Positions 43,150-52,829 of a stretch of DNA of 64,000 bases are shown one piece after another. The notes beneath the pieces were generated by a model. That model worked only from the letters and a program-made list of their open reading frames with translations, was not told where the DNA came from and searched no databases. Source of the DNA: Acidobacteriota bacterium (GTDB lineage Bacteria > Acidobacteriota > Terriglobia > UBA7540); NCBI GenBank assembly GCA_021817045.1, contig JAKAWG010000005.1:1-64000 (forward strand), in the 5' to 3' direction. Each line of letters opens with the position of its first letter. The first letter of the stretch is position 1. The position numbers and the translations under genes are program-made.

Positions 43150-43340
43150 CGCTGTGGCAGGGGCGTCTCGCCCGTGAGAGGCGTGAGTGGCGCATGGATG
43201 CCGTCGTTGGGCTTCGGGCAAACGCGTCGTTTGCCCGAAGGTCGTCACGGCGTTGTTCGCCCGTCGCGGGCTGGCGCGATCTGGAGCTGCTCGACAGCGG
43301 CGTTTTCGCTTCCTGAGCCGCCGCTTTCGCGGCGAATGTC
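43150..43340. repeat. Cluster of REP-like palindromes with a strong hairpin
   Basis: Between convergent genes. It includes GGGGCGTCTCGCCCGTG (43160-43176 area), a perfect 13-bp inverted repeat CTTCGGGCAAACG-CGT-CGTTTGCCCGAAG (43212-43240), and GCCGCCGCTTTCGCGGC near 43317-43333. The hairpin could end transcription from both sides. The minus-strand frame 43130-43411 with a hydrophobic start runs through these repeats and is not called as a gene. Confidence 0.6.
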
Positions 43341-43418
43341 AAAACTGCGCGAAGCGAAAGCAACGCTGCCGCGACGGCGAACGTGAACAGCAGGTTGTAA
43401 GAGTTCAGCATTTTCTCT

Positions 43419-45020
43419 TTATCGCGTACTGTTCAACAAGGCGCTTTGTGCCCTCAAGGCGGCTTCGTACTGCTTTCGCTTCAGTTGCGTCATACGTTCC
43501 GCCATTTGGCGAGCCTTTTCAGTCTCGCCTTGCTTGGAATAAATCCTGGCGAGTTCGTAGTAAGCGTTGGCGTCCTGCGGAGCCAACTGAATCGTTCGCT
43601 CGAATTCGGTCCGGGCTGCGTCCAACCGATTGGCTTGCAGATAGGCCTTACCAAGCTGAAAGTGCGCGTTCGGGGCTTCGGGTTTCAGAGCCACCGCCTC
43701 TTTCAGAATCTGCACGGCGTCGCTATCTCGGCCCAGTCGCAGAAGGGTCTGGCCGTAGAAATACTGGAGTATAAACTGATTCGGCAGCTTCTGTCGCGCC
43801 GCGGCGAGCACATCCGCTGCCTGTTGATTTTGCTGCTGCCGTAGGTACGACTGCGCCAGTGCGACATAGCCAAGCGGAATTTCAGGATGCCTGTCAATCG
43901 CTTTCTGAAAGTCCTGCCGGGCCTCTCCGTAGTGATCCAGCATCATCTGCACAGCCCCCAAGCGTACCTCCAAAGCGTAGGCGTCCGGGACAAGCTTCAA
44001 TCCCGTCTCGATCAGCCTCTCCGATTGGTCCAAGCGGCCCGCGTCCATGAGCAGGCGCGTGTATTCGAGATAGTGATTCGGGTTTGTCGGGTCTGCCCGC
44101 ACTGCCTCTTTGTAAGCGTGCAAGGCTTTGGCGGGCTCTCCGCCGGCTTCGTAGGCAATCCCGAGCAAGCTCAAGATGCCGGCGTCTTGCGGGCGCTCAG
44201 CCGCTAACGGTTCGAGCAGCGACACGGCTTGCTCCGGCTGCTTGGTCCGGAGCAGCCCGATTGCAAGGTTGTATTTGTTCGTCCAGGAATTGGGGTCCTC
44301 TTCAACCATCCGGCGAAACAGCTCGACGGCTTGCGGGTACAGTTGCTTTTCGAAGAGTAACACAGCCAGTTGGTACTGCTGAGGAGGTGAAAGGGCGGAT
44401 TGCCGCTCCACGGTCTCCACCAACCGTAGGGCGGCTTTCGTCTGATTGAAGCGGAGGCACGCCTCGGCCATTGCAAGGGAGGCTTGAGGATCGTCCTGAA
44501 AAAGCTCTTGCGACGGCGCCAGTTGCTGTACAGCCTTTTGGTCGTCACGGGTTGCGAGATAGAGCAACGCGAGATAGTAGTGAGCAAAGGGGTCGTGAGG
44601 ATTCAACGAGGTGGCGATTTTTAGTTGCTCTTCCGCGAAGACGTAGTGCTTCTGGGTGAGGTAATTGAAACCGAGGTTCTTATGGGCTTCTTCAAACTTT
44701 GGGGCAAGTTTGATGGCCCGTTCATAGTACCGGTTCGCGGCCTGCACATGTCCAAGCTTGGTATTGATGATGCCCAGAACGTTTTCGATGGCCGCATTTT
44801 GCGGATGGGCGTGCGCGACCTGCTCAAATTCGGGCAGGGCGGCAGCGTAACGCCCTTGCCGAACCAACTCCAGGCCCTTCTGAAGATGTGAACTCTGAGC
44901 CCACGCGCTCCACGGCACCAGAAAAAACAGGAGGGCGAGATGCCAGACAAGCCGGCGATGGTGAGCCTCAGATCGAGCTTGCGGCCCGCTGCGACGCCGC
45001 GAGAGGATCGGCGCTTCCAT
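43419..45020 (-). CDS. Secreted tetratricopeptide-repeat protein
   Basis: About 533 residues. A hydrophobic signal (LVWHLALLFFLVPWSAWA-Q) is followed by a nearly continuous array of some 13 TPR units (ALPEFEQVAHAHPQNAAIEN, ANRYYERAIKLAPKFEEAHK, AVELFRRMVEEDPNSWTNKY, ARTEFERTIQLAPQDANAYY and others). There is no enzyme domain. It is encoded just after another TPR gene; a TTG at 45044 would give a TTGA overlap, and ATG 45020 is the alternative used here. The pair lies downstream of the TonB-dependent receptor gene on the same strand. Confidence 0.82.
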   Translation of the reverse strand: MEAPILSRRRSGPQARSEAHHRRLVWHLALLFFLVPWSAWAQSSHLQKGLELVRQGRYAAALPEFEQVAHAHPQNAAIENVLGIINTKLGHVQAANRYYERAIKLAPKFEEAHKNLGFNYLTQKHYVFAEEQLKIATSLNPHDPFAHYYLALLYLATRDDQKAVQQLAPSQELFQDDPQASLAMAEACLRFNQTKAALRLVETVERQSALSPPQQYQLAVLLFEKQLYPQAVELFRRMVEEDPNSWTNKYNLAIGLLRTKQPEQAVSLLEPLAAERPQDAGILSLLGIAYEAGGEPAKALHAYKEAVRADPTNPNHYLEYTRLLMDAGRLDQSERLIETGLKLVPDAYALEVRLGAVQMMLDHYGEARQDFQKAIDRHPEIPLGYVALAQSYLRQQQNQQAADVLAAARQKLPNQFILQYFYGQTLLRLGRDSDAVQILKEAVALKPEAPNAHFQLGKAYLQANRLDAARTEFERTIQLAPQDANAYYELARIYSKQGETEKARQMAERMTQLKRKQYEAALRAQSALLNSTR

Positions 45021-45040
45021 CACGGAGCGATCAGAAATCC

Positions 45041-46912
45041 TCAAGGCTTCAAGCTCGCTGCGCTTTCGTTCTTTACTTCGGCTCGGTGTTCCGAATTGGC
45101 CTGGAGTAAGCGTGCCTCCTCCATTTCAGCGATCGCTTCTTTGGGGCGTCCTAAATCCCGATAGACAGCGCCAAGGAGATAATGAACCGCGCCGTCGTGA
45201 TCGATCGGAAGAGCCTGCTTCAACTCTTCTTCCGCCCTGGCATAGTTCTTCTGCTGCAAATAAGCGAGGCCCAGATACCTATGTACCAGCAACATGTCCG
45301 GCTGCAACTGAATCGCCCGGGTGAGGTAAGGGATAGCTTGTTCGGATTCGTGCCGTGTAGCCAGAATGGTTCCGATTTCTGCGTAAGGGCGTGCGTCGTA
45401 AGGGTTGAGCTTGATTTCAGCTTTGAATTCCGCAATCGCCGGCTCCAGCTTTTCCTCTTTCCACAGCACCTCGCCGATTGCGAGATGAACGCCAGAAACC
45501 GTGGAGTGCAATCGCAGCGCCGTTTCGTATTCGGCGATCGCTTTTTCAGATTGCCACCGGTACTCGTAAAGTCTGCCCAGGAGTTGATGGACGCGGTAAG
45601 AATTGGGGTCAAGCTGGAACATTCGGGACAGCACCGCAAGCGACAGATGTTCATCAGTCCTGGCGAGAAGGTGGCGTGTTTTCGCATCGTTGGGCTTCGC
45701 CGCAAGCAGAGGGACGAGTTTCGCCTCCGCCGCCTCGAAATTGTGCTGGTCAAAGTCAGCCAAGGCTTGTTGGTAAGGATCGGAGGATCTTGTGTGAGGC
45801 GCGCGAGCGCGGAAATCCCTCCATGCTGTCTCGTAAGCCGCTGCCGGACCCAATTGCGCGTACCACGCCGCCAGAGCGAGACTGCGTGCCGCGCTGGCCG
45901 ACGCGGCCTCAAGCGCGGGAAGTGAGCTCTCGTAGCGGCTTCCGGCTGTGCCGAGCTTGCTTTCCGAAGGAGGTGGTGCGGGTAAACCCAGGGCGTGCGC
46001 GGCTTGATCCGGCGCAATCCGGATGGCCCTGCCGAGAGCCTGCAGACCCTGACTGGAATGTCCTCCCAGGATTAAGGCTTCTGCAAGGCGCGCCAACGCG
46101 CGCGAGGAGGCGGGATCGATCTTCAGTTCTTGCCTGAATTCGCTTCCAGCGTCGTTCAGTTTCCCCTCGCGAAGGAGGACCGTGCCGATGCCGAGGTGGG
46201 CGCCCTTCCACTGCGGGTCTTCTTCGCTCGCCCGCTTGTAGCACACAATCGCTCTCTCCCAAGCTCGCTGTTCTGCGTAGATGTCGCCGCTAACCTGTTC
46301 GTAAAGCGGCGTGGCAAGGCCGGCTTCCGTGAGCGTCTTATCAAGTTCGTTGTTGGCTGATTTTTGATATGCCTCACCCAAAGCGAAAAGCACATCCGCA
46401 TCTCTTGGGAATTCACGGGCAGTCGCACGCAGCCGCCGAAGGGCAGCCAGCCGTTGCCCGGAGTTCCATAAAGCCGTGCCAAGGGAGAGTGCGGCTTGTT
46501 TGTTTCTTGGCTCATTTTGAACTGCTCGCTTGAGATAAGGAAGGGCGGCTCGCGGCCGGTTCAGCTTTAAGTAATCCATTCCCAAAAACAGGTTCGTGCC
46601 GCGCAGCCCGGGTTTCAACGCGGTGGCCTTGGCAAGCGCGTGGACGGACTTCTCAAATTTCAATTGCAAGTAATAGATGAGACCGAGGTTGGCGTAAGCT
46701 TCCGCCAGGTGCGGCTGAAGCCGGATCACGGCTTGATACTCTCCCGCGGCTGCCTCCAATTTACCCGCTCGCTGCGCCTGGAGAGCTGCCCGAAAGCGCT
46801 GTTGCACTTCCACGTCAGAGGTGTTGGTTTGGAGTGGCGCACCACCCGCTAAAGCTGACAGGGAGATCGCCATTCCAAGAGCGAATAAGAAGCGGAGACC
46901 AGAAGATTTCAT
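45041..46912 (-). CDS. Secreted tetratricopeptide-repeat protein
   Basis: About 623 residues. The signal peptide is FLFALGMAISLSALAGG. N-terminal TPRs (QRFRAALQAQRAGKLEAAAG, SVHALAKATALKPGLRGTNL) and C-terminal TPRs (AIAEYETALRLHSTVSGVHL, AIAEFKAEIKLNPYDARPYA, AIPYLTRAIQLQPDMLLVHR) flank a less regular middle (about 330-430). The start ATG 46912 is set by the signal peptide; the frame extends further upstream without support. A strong hairpin (47014-47043) separates it from the receptor gene. Confidence 0.82.
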   Translation of the reverse strand: MKSSGLRFLFALGMAISLSALAGGAPLQTNTSDVEVQQRFRAALQAQRAGKLEAAAGEYQAVIRLQPHLAEAYANLGLIYYLQLKFEKSVHALAKATALKPGLRGTNLFLGMDYLKLNRPRAALPYLKRAVQNEPRNKQAALSLGTALWNSGQRLAALRRLRATAREFPRDADVLFALGEAYQKSANNELDKTLTEAGLATPLYEQVSGDIYAEQRAWERAIVCYKRASEEDPQWKGAHLGIGTVLLREGKLNDAGSEFRQELKIDPASSRALARLAEALILGGHSSQGLQALGRAIRIAPDQAAHALGLPAPPPSESKLGTAGSRYESSLPALEAASASAARSLALAAWYAQLGPAAAYETAWRDFRARAPHTRSSDPYQQALADFDQHNFEAAEAKLVPLLAAKPNDAKTRHLLARTDEHLSLAVLSRMFQLDPNSYRVHQLLGRLYEYRWQSEKAIAEYETALRLHSTVSGVHLAIGEVLWKEEKLEPAIAEFKAEIKLNPYDARPYAEIGTILATRHESEQAIPYLTRAIQLQPDMLLVHRYLGLAYLQQKNYARAEEELKQALPIDHDGAVHYLLGAVYRDLGRPKEAIAEMEEARLLQANSEHRAEVKNESAASLKP

Positions 46913-47013
46913 CCGGCATTCATCATATTCCAGGTACGCTTCGTTTTGGTAATCGGGACGCGGACGAGTACCATCTCGGTTTAATTGTACCAGGGCAGTC
47001 GGAGCCTTCTCGT

Positions 47014-47043
47014 ATCGGGGCACAATTAAAACTGTGCCCCGAT
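47014..47043. terminator. Perfect 11-bp inverted repeat between receptor and TPR genes
   Basis: ATCGGGGCACA-ATTAAAAC-TGTGCCCCGAT. It sits 38 bases beyond the receptor stop on the minus strand and about 100 bases before the TPR start. No T-run follows, so it may be a terminator, an mRNA-stabilising hairpin or an operator. Confidence 0.45.
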
Positions 47044-47080
47044 GGAGTGCGTTGTAACGCCATGTTTGCGCAGCTAGCCG

Positions 47081-50000
47081 CTAAAACGAAAGCCGCAAGC
47101 TCATCTGCATCGTGCGGTTTCCGCTCGCAGTCGTATACTGCCCAAAACTTGGGTCGGTCACGACGAGGTCGATCCCTCCGGTGTTATTGGCCCCTCCCCA
47201 CGTGGTTCGGTTGAATGCATTGAACATGTCCACCCGCAGGATCGCGTTGACCCTCTCCGTTATGTTGAACATCTTCTCGATTGTGAAGTCTTCGTCCAAA
47301 TTGGGCCACGCTCGGATGTTTGTGACTCGAGCGGCGTTTCCCAAAGTGAAGTTAGCCGGCTCGGCAAATGCGGCCGGATTAAATGCCTTCGTTGTGCCGA
47401 AGTTGAAAGGACCCTGGTTCGAAAGATATTCAGGCTGGCCAGGAACAACGTTGACGCGGCAGGATGGCGGATTGCCTCCCAAGGTTGGAACGAAGAGGCC
47501 GCTGGTATAGGTACTGGAGCATCGGATGGAAACCGGGTAGCCGGATTGGTACGTTTGAATCCCCGAAACGGTCCACCCACCTACGACGGCGTCGACCGCG
47601 CGGTTCTTATTCAGGAAGCGCTTGCCACTCCCAAACGGCAATTGGTAAGTATAAGCCAACACGAACGACTGCGGAACGTCATGGGCGCTCAGAGCCTTGT
47701 CGGCTCTTTGGTTGTAAGTGTTTTGAGTGCCGGCCTGGGCCAGGTTATTCCAACCTCCCTCCGGCGGGTAAGCGCCGTCAGAGTTCGTCAGCGTCTTCTG
47801 CCAGGCGTAACTGGCGAGCAACGTTAACCCCGCCGAGAATCGCTTCTGCAGTTGGATTTGCAGACCATCGTAGTCATAGTAACCGAGAGGGTTGGCGTTG
47901 AGGTCGTTGTCCAGGAGCATATCCCCGTATTGAGGGAAGGGCCGCAAGGCTTGGCCGACCGTGGCTTGACTGCCCCAGTTACTCAGGAAATTTGAGTAGG
48001 GAATTGCCACCGCCGGCTGGCCCGCGCAGGCGGGGTTTGTCGCTTGCTGGGTAATCAACACATTCAGACACGGCCCATAGGACAAGTAACTCGGATTCAC
48101 TTGGTTAGGAGCCGCCGTTTCCCCGTCCAAGTGATACCCGCGGGAGCCCACGTATCCGACGTCCAACATAAGGTTGTTGCCTAACTGCCGCTGGACATCG
48201 AACGTCCAGTTATGGACCATGCCCGGAATGGCTGTGTTGGTCATCAAATAGAGCGGTGTCCCTCCTGTCCTGCCGTTGGTGAGCGTGGGATTGATGAAAG
48301 GCGGCAGCGCGCACGGGTAGCCGGTCATCTGCCCCGGAATGAGGGCGGGTTGGGTACTCGAACCCGAGGTGAGCTGGCACGAATTGGAGAAGCCGGCGCT
48401 ATCGACCTCGGCAAAGCCGGTGACGATAATCGGCGAGTAATATATTCCGTAACCGGCGCGGATGACCGTGTTTGGAGTGAGAGCGTACGCAAGCCCGATG
48501 CGCGGCGCGAGGGACTTGTAATAAGTGCTCAACGGCGTGCTCAGGCCCGTTCGGCCCGGTCCTGATCCGGCAAATTCCATCGCACCAGGAAGGTTTCCGG
48601 CGCCGGGATTTGGCAAAGTGGGATTCATCCAGGAGAGCCGATTGTGTGATTCGACGATCGGCGTGGGAATCGAATAACGGAGACCGTAGTTCAGCGTCAG
48701 CTTCTTGGTTGCTTTGAAGCTATCCTGGGCAAAGACCGCGTAGTAGCGAGTTCTCATGCCGATGGTCTGAGCGGTGGGGACCCAAGCCGTACCTGCTGCT
48801 CCAAGAAACGCGCTGGCAAAGCCGAACCCGGAATTCGGATCGAAATTTGGATCGCCCAAATTGGAAGTCTGATTGGGACCGAACAAGAATCGTCCGGAAG
48901 TATAGGCTTGCTCGGCTACGTTGAACTCCAAACGGCGAATGTCCACGCCGAACATCAGGCTGTGGCGGCCTTTCATCCAGCTTAAGTTGTCATCCACCTC
49001 GTATCCGTTATCGATGAACAGAGAATCGGCGCTATCAGGGGTCGCAGTGACGCCGCTGGGGAGAATCGAAGGAAGCTGGGCTGCACTAACCCCTTTCAAT
49101 CCGACTTTCGCCGCCAGGTTCTGACCCAGAACGGGCTCCATGTTCTGTTCGTGCCGGTCCGTGCGGGAAAAGCCAAAATTGGCGTAGTTCAGCACCGTTG
49201 GGCTAAATGTGTAGTTGTAATTCAAGCGTCCGTAATCGGTATATTGGGTCGGGTTTATGCTTGTCCAGACCGGACCAAGGCTCGACGTCGCGAGCTTAGG
49301 CACGTTTTCGTAAGCCCAGCTACCGTTGATGCTCTGCTTGGGTGTGATGTACTCGTCCACCTTTAGACTCCACGAATTCACCTGGGTTTTGGTGACAGCG
49401 TCTTCCAGGAAGTTATTGTAAATGTTACTGTTTTGGGGCTTCGCCATGTACGCGAATTCGTTCTTAACCACAGGATCGAGCTGGGTGATCGGAATCTGGT
49501 TGTTGACAAAGGGTTGGCACGGCCCCGGATTGCAGGTGGTGTAGTTATAAAGCTGATGGGCAGGATACGTTACGCCGAGGGAAGTGGTGGGCGTCAGCAG
49601 GTTTGAGAAATCGCCATTTAGCCAAGCCGTGTCCGGCACGGTCCTATTGTTGTAGCTCCCTTGCGTGAAGCGGTACTCCTCCGTGTTAAAGAAGAAAAAG
49701 GTCTTGTTTCTGCCGTCGTAGATTTTAGGGAGGTATACCGGACCTCCAACATTAAAGCCGAAGTCGTTCTCAGTGTCCGGCGCTTTTTTGACGTCGCGAT
49801 AGTTATTCCACCACCCATTCGCGTTGAAGATTGAATTGCGAACGTAATCGTATGCCGTGCCGTGGATCTGGTTTGTTCCCGACTTGAGCACGAGGTTTGT
49901 TACGCTGCCCGTAAAACGCCCGTATTGAGCCGGAACGGAGCCGGTGATCACCTTGAATTCTCCGACGGCGTCCGGGCTGATGCCGTAGTTCATCTGAAGA

Positions 50001-50647
50001 TTAGGGTGAGTCAGCGAAATACTGGCTCCATCGACCAGGGTGTCGCTGCCTCCCTCCTGTCCGCCGTTGACCTTGTAGGAGAGTTGGCTGCTCGGATTAC
50101 TGACCATGGTGCCTGAGAAGCCCGGGGTCAGTTCGACGAACTGGACGGGGTTGCGAATCGTACCCGGCACTTGAAGGGGTAATTGGGCGATGAATCTGCC
50201 TTGAACAGTCGTTCCGACCTCCGAGGTTGTTGCCTGAAGCAACGGAGCATTGGCACTGACTTGGACCGTCTGCGATGTCTTCCCAACTTGAAGTGTCACG
50301 TTGGCCGTGGCCGTGCTCCCTACGGTCACCGTGATTCCGGTTTGAACGAACTGCCTGAAACCCGATGCGCTGACCGCAAGATCATAGTTTCCGGGCGGCA
50401 GATTGGGAACTGTATACAGGCCGGCACTGGTGGTTACAGTGGTCCATTGTGCTTTAGTGGCCTCGTTCGTCATAGTTACAGCAGCTTTGGGAACCATCGC
50501 CCCGCTTGGATCCTTGACGCCGCCGGTCATCGTCCCGGTCGCCTGACAGCGCGCTCTGGCAGGCAAGAGCAAGAACAGCATTCCAACGGCCAGCGCAATA
50601 CCTGCGTACTTCGACTCTTGCGACATGCGCCTGGTTTTCTTTTGCAT
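47081..50647 (-). CDS. TonB-dependent outer-membrane receptor with carboxypeptidase-regulatory domain (Oar-like)
   Basis: A 1188-residue receptor. The signal peptide (GIALAVGMLFLLLPARARC) is followed by a CarboxypepD_reg/Cna-B-like domain (about 35-115: GTMTGGVKDPSGAMVPKAAV, GLYTVPNLPPGNYDLAVSA). The plug follows (about 130-260: VNGGQEGGSDTLVDGASISL, AQYGRFTGSVTNLVLKSGTN). The rest is a 22-strand-type barrel ending in MSLRLSF with the terminal Phe. No SusD partner is nearby, usual for Acidobacteriota. It is likely to import oligosaccharides released by neighbouring glycosidases; this is inferred from context. The start has AAGGAG nine bases upstream. Confidence 0.9.
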   Translation of the reverse strand: MQKKTRRMSQESKYAGIALAVGMLFLLLPARARCQATGTMTGGVKDPSGAMVPKAAVTMTNEATKAQWTTVTTSAGLYTVPNLPPGNYDLAVSASGFRQFVQTGITVTVGSTATANVTLQVGKTSQTVQVSANAPLLQATTSEVGTTVQGRFIAQLPLQVPGTIRNPVQFVELTPGFSGTMVSNPSSQLSYKVNGGQEGGSDTLVDGASISLTHPNLQMNYGISPDAVGEFKVITGSVPAQYGRFTGSVTNLVLKSGTNQIHGTAYDYVRNSIFNANGWWNNYRDVKKAPDTENDFGFNVGGPVYLPKIYDGRNKTFFFFNTEEYRFTQGSYNNRTVPDTAWLNGDFSNLLTPTTSLGVTYPAHQLYNYTTCNPGPCQPFVNNQIPITQLDPVVKNEFAYMAKPQNSNIYNNFLEDAVTKTQVNSWSLKVDEYITPKQSINGSWAYENVPKLATSSLGPVWTSINPTQYTDYGRLNYNYTFSPTVLNYANFGFSRTDRHEQNMEPVLGQNLAAKVGLKGVSAAQLPSILPSGVTATPDSADSLFIDNGYEVDDNLSWMKGRHSLMFGVDIRRLEFNVAEQAYTSGRFLFGPNQTSNLGDPNFDPNSGFGFASAFLGAAGTAWVPTAQTIGMRTRYYAVFAQDSFKATKKLTLNYGLRYSIPTPIVESHNRLSWMNPTLPNPGAGNLPGAMEFAGSGPGRTGLSTPLSTYYKSLAPRIGLAYALTPNTVIRAGYGIYYSPIIVTGFAEVDSAGFSNSCQLTSGSSTQPALIPGQMTGYPCALPPFINPTLTNGRTGGTPLYLMTNTAIPGMVHNWTFDVQRQLGNNLMLDVGYVGSRGYHLDGETAAPNQVNPSYLSYGPCLNVLITQQATNPACAGQPAVAIPYSNFLSNWGSQATVGQALRPFPQYGDMLLDNDLNANPLGYYDYDGLQIQLQKRFSAGLTLLASYAWQKTLTNSDGAYPPEGGWNNLAQAGTQNTYNQRADKALSAHDVPQSFVLAYTYQLPFGSGKRFLNKNRAVDAVVGGWTVSGIQTYQSGYPVSIRCSSTYTSGLFVPTLGGNPPSCRVNVVPGQPEYLSNQGPFNFGTTKAFNPAAFAEPANFTLGNAARVTNIRAWPNLDEDFTIEKMFNITERVNAILRVDMFNAFNRTTWGGANNTGGIDLVVTDPSFGQYTTASGNRTMQMSLRLSF

Positions 50648-51401
50648 TGTAATCTCCTTCGTCCACGATTCATTTCGCTGCTTGAGGGCCTTCGCATCGA
50701 GAAACTAACGTGGTCATGCCGCGAGGGCTACGGCACGCAGTTTACTTCAGCAATGCTGCCCTTCGTCTACTCGGAGATCTACTAGTTTCATCAGGAAAGC
50801 CCTCAAGGCGCTTCGACAATCGCACCTTCCGAGAGCAAGCAACAGAAACCACGAATAATGCCCGCATTCGTCTGCTGAAAAGCGCCTGGGACTCCATTAT
50901 TCCGAGCTCTTCGTGCGTCATTCCGACCGAAACGAGGAATCTGCCCTAAAAACAATGGCTAAGCCCTTTGTATTCAGTAAGGAATTCTTGCCCTTATTTC
51001 CGTCCTCCGGGATGTCGCGAAGCGACATGAGCGCCTGCTTTTGGTCTCCACAATGAAAACCAGACTTCCCTCACCTCACTCAGAACAGGTTCTCGGGCCG
51101 ATCAAAAGCATCGGCCTTTGTAACGACAAGCGACACAAGTTTCTCAGCAACTCTTTCACTATATTTCCTTGGCCAGAAATAAAAGGTACATGAGGTAACA
51201 TTTGAAGCTTTGCGGTTGCTTGGCTGTCCAGCCCCTTCGATTGCAGTATCTAATTCATAACGCCACAGATGTGGACGCAGATTCGCTTTAAGCTCGGTTT
51301 GGGTTACGTAATGTTACGGTAAGGTAAATAGCCAAAGTGACGATTTGCGGTGTTTTGAGGTTCGTTATTCATGGGGTAAAATATGGGGCAGTGTTTCCGA
51401 G
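50648..51401. other. Divergent intergenic region with repeats and a promoter
   Basis: About 750 bases between the receptor gene (minus) and a regulator gene (plus). It holds a partial family B repeat (GTCATTCCGACCG onward, 50917-50945), a perfect 7-bp inverted repeat ATGTCGC-GAA-GCGACAT (51012-51028), GTTACG direct repeats near 51303-51318, and the promoter listed at 51355-51382. No gene is seen. Confidence 0.5.
51355..51382 (+). promoter_or_regulatory. Candidate sigma-70 promoter of the membrane-anchored regulator
   Basis: TTGAGG (51355-51360), 16-base spacer, TAAAAT (51377-51382), 19 bases before ATG 51402. Assigned by eye. Confidence 0.4.
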
Positions 51402-52829
51402 ATGAATAGCGATCCGCGCGAACGAGACTCGGCGTCGGACGAAAAGCTGTTAGCCCTGCAAAGCTTATTGCAGAGCAACACGCTTTCAAAGTCGGAGTCC
51501 ATCCGCCGCATTCTCAAGTACCTGGTTGAAGCGGCAGTTTCCGGCCACGGCGCCGAAATCAAGGAATACACGATCGCCACCGAGGCCCTGAAATGCCCGG
51601 AGGATTTTGATCCGCGAGCAGATAATAAGGTCCGCGTTCAAATGCAGCGGCTGCGGAAAAAGTTGGAAGAGTATTACAGCGGAGAAGGAGCGCGTGATCC
51701 GGTCCGAATCATCATCCCAGTCGGCCACTACGCGCCGCAATTCGAATCGGGTTATGCCGGAAAAAGTGTTCATGAGGAGGGCGATAAACCACCTCTTCCG
51801 GTGGCCGCGCCGATGCTTCCGCGCCATAGCCTCACCTCTTCCCTGCGCGGCAGGCAAGGATTCATTCTGATTCTTGTGATCTCGATTCTCGCTCTAGCAA
51901 TCAGCGTCTTACGACGCCCTGTAGTCCACGCTCGATCGACAGGAGGAAAAATAGCGTTGCCTCCCTCTTTGGGGTGTCTGTGGGGCCCTTTTGTTTCCGC
52001 TTCCACGCCCACGTTGATTATTTACAGCAACGCTCTCTTTTTGATGAGTACGCAAGGCGATCTTTACCGCTATTTCGCAGCCGCCGCTCGTCCTCTTCCG
52101 CTCGGAGCCAAGGTTCCGAGTCTGGCAGGCTTAGAACGTACCGGCCCTCTGCCGAGCGGTGTGGGTCCGCTTTATTACTTTGACGCTTACACTGGCACTG
52201 GAGAAGTGGTCGCGGCGGCCAGAGTCGCTCAATTGCTGTCAGACGAAGATCAGAATTTCGACATCGAACGCGACGGCGTGACTTCCTATGAGGAGATCCG
52301 CGGCTCCAACGTGATCTTCCTGGGAGCAAGCCTGGAAGATTCGGTGCTTCGCACTCTCCCGATCAGAGCGGATCTTGTTTTCGAGGAAGCTTCGCGGTCG
52401 GACTTCATGGGCAGCTTGGAAATTCGAGACCGCTACCCGGGGCCAGGCCAACCCTCTATTTATAGGTTGCAGCGAGACCCAAAGACCCAAGCGCTTGTGG
52501 GCGAATATGCGCTGATCAGTCTGCTTCCAGGAGTAACGCCGGGACATTACATCATGGTGCTTGCCGGCATATCAACGATCGGAACGGAAGCTGCCGCCGA
52601 GTTCGCATGCACGAAAGATTGCATGAAAACCATCGCAGGAATCCTGGGGAATCATCCAGGTAAGGACCAGACGACGTCCTATTTCCAGGCGCTGCTCCAC
52701 GTGCAGGTCCGCGACGGAGAAGGCGCCAAAGCGACTTGTCTGTTTGTCCGAAAGCTGGCTTTCCAGCCGCGCGTCGCTCTTAGCGTTCACGCGGATGCCG
52801 CTCGTCGCACAGGTACGCCACATCCCTGA
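51402..52829 (+). CDS. Membrane-anchored winged-helix-like regulator
   Basis: About 475 residues. The N-terminal 100 residues match a domain frequent in Acidobacteriota: LLQSNTLSKSESIRRILKYL, GAEIKEYTIATEALKCPEDF, VQMQRLRKKLEEYYSGEG, ending RIIIPVGHYAPQF. It resembles the DNA-binding part of ToxR/adenylate-cyclase-N-terminal-like proteins. One membrane segment follows (FILILVISILALAISVL, about 158-174). The rest (about 300 residues) would be periplasmic, with a fold I do not recognise (FDAYTGTGEVVAAARVAQLL, NVIFLGASLEDSVLRTLP). This suggests a one-component transmembrane sensor; the divergent receptor gene is a likely target. Confidence 0.7.
   Translation: MNSDPRERDSASDEKLLALQSLLQSNTLSKSESIRRILKYLVEAAVSGHGAEIKEYTIATEALKCPEDFDPRADNKVRVQMQRLRKKLEEYYSGEGARDPVRIIIPVGHYAPQFESGYAGKSVHEEGDKPPLPVAAPMLPRHSLTSSLRGRQGFILILVISILALAISVLRRPVVHARSTGGKIALPPSLGCLWGPFVSASTPTLIIYSNALFLMSTQGDLYRYFAAAARPLPLGAKVPSLAGLERTGPLPSGVGPLYYFDAYTGTGEVVAAARVAQLLSDEDQNFDIERDGVTSYEEIRGSNVIFLGASLEDSVLRTLPIRADLVFEEASRSDFMGSLEIRDRYPGPGQPSIYRLQRDPKTQALVGEYALISLLPGVTPGHYIMVLAGISTIGTEAAAEFACTKDCMKTIAGILGNHPGKDQTTSYFQALLHVQVRDGEGAKATCLFVRKLAFQPRVALSVHADAARRTGTPHP

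Noticed and set aside
43130-43411. A 93-codon minus-strand frame starting with a signal-like segment (MLNSYNLLFTFAVAAALL)
   Set aside because: After about 35 residues it runs through GC-rich palindromes and becomes Arg/Ser-rich. At best it is a truncated membrane-protein start.
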